Assembly: GCF_005280295.1 (NCBI RefSeq) | Contig: NZ_CP040020.1 | Span: forward strand, 1,364,001 to 1,428,000 | Direction: 5' to 3' | Source of the DNA: Brevibacterium sp. CS2 | GTDB lineage: Bacteria; Actinomycetota; Actinomycetes; Actinomycetales; Brevibacteriaceae | Length of the DNA: 64,000 nt | Shown: one piece after another, positions 61,641 through 64,000 of the stretch | Layout of the letters: the number at the start of each line of letters is the position of its first letter | How positions within the stretch are numbered: the first letter of the stretch is position 1 | Program-made: the position numbers and the translations under genes | Notes under the pieces: generated by a model | Told to the model about the DNA's origin: nothing | Databases searched by the model: none | Seen by the model: only the letters and a program-made list of their open reading frames with translations

Positions 61641-63113
61641 ATGACCGACACCACCACCGCACCCGCCTACGGCCCCGAGGCACAGTTCGACAACTGGATC
61701 GGCGGCCGGTGGGTCGGCAGCGAGGACCGCAGCGCGAACATCAACCCCTCCGACACCTCCGACGTGCTCGGCCGCTTCGCCCGCGCCGACGCCGCGACCG
61801 TCGAGCAGGCGATCACCGCCGCCCGCGCAGCCCTGCCGGCCTGGTCGCTGGGGAACGTGCAGCAGCGCTTCGACATCCTCGACACCGCCGGCACCGTGAT
61901 CAAGGAGCGCGCGGCGGAGCTCGGCGAGCTGCTCGCCCGCGAGGAGGGCAAGCAGGTCTCCGAGGCCACCGCCGAGGTCATGCGCGCCGCCCAGATCTTC
62001 AAGTTCTTCGCCGGGGAGACCCTGCGCAACACCGGCGAGCTCGTCGAGTCCGTGCGCCCCGGCCTCACCGTCGAGATGACCCATGAGCCGGTGGGCGTCG
62101 TCGGCGTCGTCACCCCGTGGAACTTCCCGATCGCGATCCCCGCCTGGAAGATCGCCCCGGCGCTCGCCTACGGCAACACCGTTGTGTTCAAGCCCGCCGA
62201 GCTCGTCCCGGCGAGCGCCCACGAGCTCGTGCGGATCCTCATCGACGCCGGCCTCCCCGACGGCGTGCTCAACCTCGTCATGGGGCCCGGCCGGGTCGTC
62301 GGCGACGCGATCTCCGGCTCCAGCGAGGTCGACGCGGTGACCTTCACCGGCTCGGTCGGCGTGGGTGCCGGCGTCATCGCGAACGCCGCGGCCGCCGGCT
62401 CCAAGGTGCAGTGCGAGATGGGCGGGAAGAACCCGCTCATCGTGCTCGGCGACGCGGACCTCGACGCCGCGGTCGAGGCGGCCGTCAACGGGGCCTTCTT
62501 CTCCACCGGCCAGCGTTGCACCGCCTCGAGCCGCCTCATCGTCACCTCCGACATCCACGACGAGTTCGTCGCCCGGGTGAAGGAGCGGATCGACGGATTC
62601 GTCGTCGGCGACGCGCGGGATGCGAACACGACGATGGGACCGGTCGTGTCCCGGTCGCAGTTCGACCAGGACCGCAAGTATCTCGAGATCGCCGCCGACG
62701 AGGGCGGGACCGTGCACGGCGGCGCGGTCGTCGACACCGGCACGGAGGGCTACTTCCTCGCCCCCGCCCTCGTCACCGGCACTACCGAGGAGATGACGAT
62801 CAACCGCGAGGAGGTGTTCGGACCCGTCGCCTCGGTCATCGAGGTCGCCGACTACGAGGAGGCGCTCGCCGTGGCGAACCGGACCTCGTTCGGGCTGTCC
62901 TCGGGCATCTTCACCACCTCGCTCCAGCACGCCGCGCACTTCAAGCGGCACTCCAACGCCGGCATGGTCATGGTCAACGCCCCCACCGCGGGAGTCGACT
63001 ACCACACCTCTTTCGGCGGCCGGAAGGGCTCGAGCTACGGCCCGCGCGAGCAGGGGCGGGCGGCGCGCGAGTTCTACACCGTCCACAAGACCGCCTACAT
63101 CAACGCCGGCTGA
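61641..63113 (+). CDS. Semialdehyde dehydrogenase (alpha-ketoglutarate semialdehyde dehydrogenase-like)
   Basis: A 490-residue aldehyde dehydrogenase. The nucleophile Cys lies in STGQRCTASSRLIV, the general-base Glu in CEMGGKNPLIVL, and the NAD site in VVTPWNFPIAIPAWKIAPAL. The C-terminal HTSFGGRKGSSYGPREQG is the pattern I associate with 2,5-dioxovalerate (alpha-ketoglutarate semialdehyde) dehydrogenases of sugar-acid catabolism; succinate-semialdehyde dehydrogenase is the main alternative. ATG 61641 has an AGAAGGA site. The gene ends at a strong hairpin. Confidence 0.9.
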   Translation: MTDTTTAPAYGPEAQFDNWIGGRWVGSEDRSANINPSDTSDVLGRFARADAATVEQAITAARAALPAWSLGNVQQRFDILDTAGTVIKERAAELGELLAREEGKQVSEATAEVMRAAQIFKFFAGETLRNTGELVESVRPGLTVEMTHEPVGVVGVVTPWNFPIAIPAWKIAPALAYGNTVVFKPAELVPASAHELVRILIDAGLPDGVLNLVMGPGRVVGDAISGSSEVDAVTFTGSVGVGAGVIANAAAAGSKVQCEMGGKNPLIVLGDADLDAAVEAAVNGAFFSTGQRCTASSRLIVTSDIHDEFVARVKERIDGFVVGDARDANTTMGPVVSRSQFDQDRKYLEIAADEGGTVHGGAVVDTGTEGYFLAPALVTGTTEEMTINREEVFGPVASVIEVADYEEALAVANRTSFGLSSGIFTTSLQHAAHFKRHSNAGMVMVNAPTAGVDYHTSFGGRKGSSYGPREQGRAAREFYTVHKTAYINAG

Positions 63114-63132
63114 GGCCGGCTGTCGGCCCGTC

Positions 63133-63166
63133 GCACGGCCGTCCGTCCACCGGCGGACGGCCGTGC
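63133..63166 (+). terminator. Strong hairpin after the semialdehyde dehydrogenase
   Basis: GCACGGCCGTCCG (63133-63145) pairs perfectly with CGGACGGCCGTGC (63154-63166), 13 bp with an 8-nt loop, 19 bp after the stop codon. Confidence 0.85.
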
Positions 63167-63222
63167 CGCATCTCCGTGCCGGGCTAGACTGACCCGGTGA
63201 GCACAGAGGAGTGGAACCGCCC

Positions 63223-63918
63223 GTGAACGACCTCATCGACACCACCGAGATGTACCTCAAGGCCATCGTGGAGCTGGAGGAGCAGGGGATCGTCCCGCTG
63301 CGCGCCCGGATCGCCGAGCGCCTGGACCATTCAGGGCCCACCGTGTCGCAGACGGTGGCCCGGATGGAGCGCGACGGCCTGCTCGTCGTCGACGCCGACC
63401 GCCACCTCGAGCTCACCGCCACCGGCCGGGAGCTCGCGACCTCGGTCATGCGCAAGCACCGCCTCGCCGAACGGCTGCTCGCCGATGTCATCGGGCTCGA
63501 CTGGGAGCTCGTCCACGACGAGGCCTGCCGCTGGGAGCACGTGATGAGCGAGCAGGTCGAGCGCCGGCTCGTGCGGATGCTCCCCGAGCACAGCACGAGT
63601 CCCTACGGCAACCCGATCCCCGGCCTCGACGCGATCGGCGCGGAGGCCGCGCCTGCCGCCCCTGTCGTCCCCCTGACCGAGGCCTGCCCCGCCCAGGGCC
63701 GGGCCGAGGTGTGCGTCGAGTGGCTCGCCGAGCCGCTCCAGGTCGATGCCCATCTCCTCGTCCAGCTGCGCGAGACCGGGATCCTGCCCGGGGCCACCGT
63801 CACTGCGGAGCCCGCCGGGGAGTACATCACGCTGCGCGCCCCGGAGGCCGCGACCGTGCTCGACCTGCCGCTCGAGACCGCCGCGAACGTCTTCGTGCGC
63901 CCGCTCGAGGGCGAGTGA
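63223..63918 (+). CDS. DtxR-family metal-dependent transcriptional repressor
   Basis: A 231-residue DtxR/IdeR-type repressor controlling iron (or manganese) uptake and storage. From GTG 63223 the numbering matches diphtheria DtxR exactly: Met10, His79, Glu83, His98, Cys102, Glu105 and His106 are all present, forming both metal sites. This agreement fixes the start; the GTG at 63211 overlaps the AGAGGAG site and is unlikely. The winged helix ([17 protein letters not shown]) and the C-terminal SH3-like domain are present. Cys102 in the primary site suggests Fe(II) sensing. The 82 bp after it show no gene. Confidence 0.93.
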   Translation: MNDLIDTTEMYLKAIVELEEQGIVPLRARIAERLDHSGPTVSQTVARMERDGLLVVDADRHLELTATGRELATSVMRKHRLAERLLADVIGLDWELVHDEACRWEHVMSEQVERRLVRMLPEHSTSPYGNPIPGLDAIGAEAAPAAPVVPLTEACPAQGRAEVCVEWLAEPLQVDAHLLVQLRETGILPGATVTAEPAGEYITLRAPEAATVLDLPLETAANVFVRPLEGE

Positions 63919-64000
63919 TCGCGCGCGTTGGGAGCAGCGCGACCGTCACGTTCCGGTCACGGCCGACACGCCGGATCACGGCTTCGCAGGCTTTCGTCAC

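Overview
The window is a chromosomal segment of a high-GC Gram-positive bacterium (Actinomycetota). The signs are strong G/C third-position bias, many GTG starts, a DUF222/HNH endonuclease gene, DUF3027, a DUF3263-LytR_C-CspA-GroEL gene order, a PspA-PspAA-HtpX-PspAB operon, OtsA/OtsB and a DtxR regulator with the classical metal ligands. A Micrococcales-type organism such as Brevibacterium or a relative would fit, but the genus is an inference. No plasmid, prophage or CRISPR signature was seen. The only complete mobile element is one IS256-family insertion.

Layout. 0-8 kb: the 3' end of rlmB, an organic-acid MFS carrier, an SDR with a repeat- and operator-rich leader, a DUF4032 kinase-like gene with a degenerate MalK-like ATPase, and two overlapping LacI-type regulators. 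7.7-13.4 kb: trehalose synthesis (otsA-otsB), a membrane Ser/Thr kinase, a membrane-anchored DsbA-like protein and tRNA-Thr(TGT). 13.4-21.3 kb: a GlxA-type regulator divergent from a cyanamide-hydratase-like HD protein, a META lipoprotein, an orphan primase-like protein, an LPXTG-anchored serine protease with an amber codon in its signal peptide, and a DUF222/HNH gene. 21.6-35.9 kb: an SPFH protein, the IS256 element with an 8-bp target duplication, a purine permease, a CNNM/CorC protein, an SGNH hydrolase with a KPR-like reductase, an amidohydrolase with a ThrE-type exporter (frameshifted), ung, and a 3-hydroxyisobutyrate dehydrogenase/aldehyde dehydrogenase pair.

36-42 kb: DUF3263, LytR_C, cspA and groEL with a CIRCE operator, then small membrane and RNA-binding proteins. 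42-49.5 kb is an envelope-stress block: pspA-pspAA-htpX-pspAB, an orphan WXG100 protein, and a response regulator-histidine kinase-HtrA operon with the architecture of mycobacterial mprA-mprB-pepD. 49.6-57.1 kb: an FMN glutamate-synthase-family protein, a CGNR regulator facing an EamA exporter across a triple operator, and an XPB-type helicase with its partner protein (frameshifted in a homopolymer). 57.2-64 kb: a cold-shock protein translationally coupled to DUF3027 and DUF456, serC, pdxH, a semialdehyde dehydrogenase and a dtxR-type regulator.

Three genes look disrupted or ambiguous at the nucleotide level: the surface protease, the ThrE-type exporter and the XPB partner. These could be recent mutations, phase-variable states or sequence errors. 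The most interesting regulatory DNA is the phased CTCATGAG triplet between the CGNR and EamA genes, and the three GGGATAC-type elements plus a CA-rich tandem array upstream of the SDR gene.
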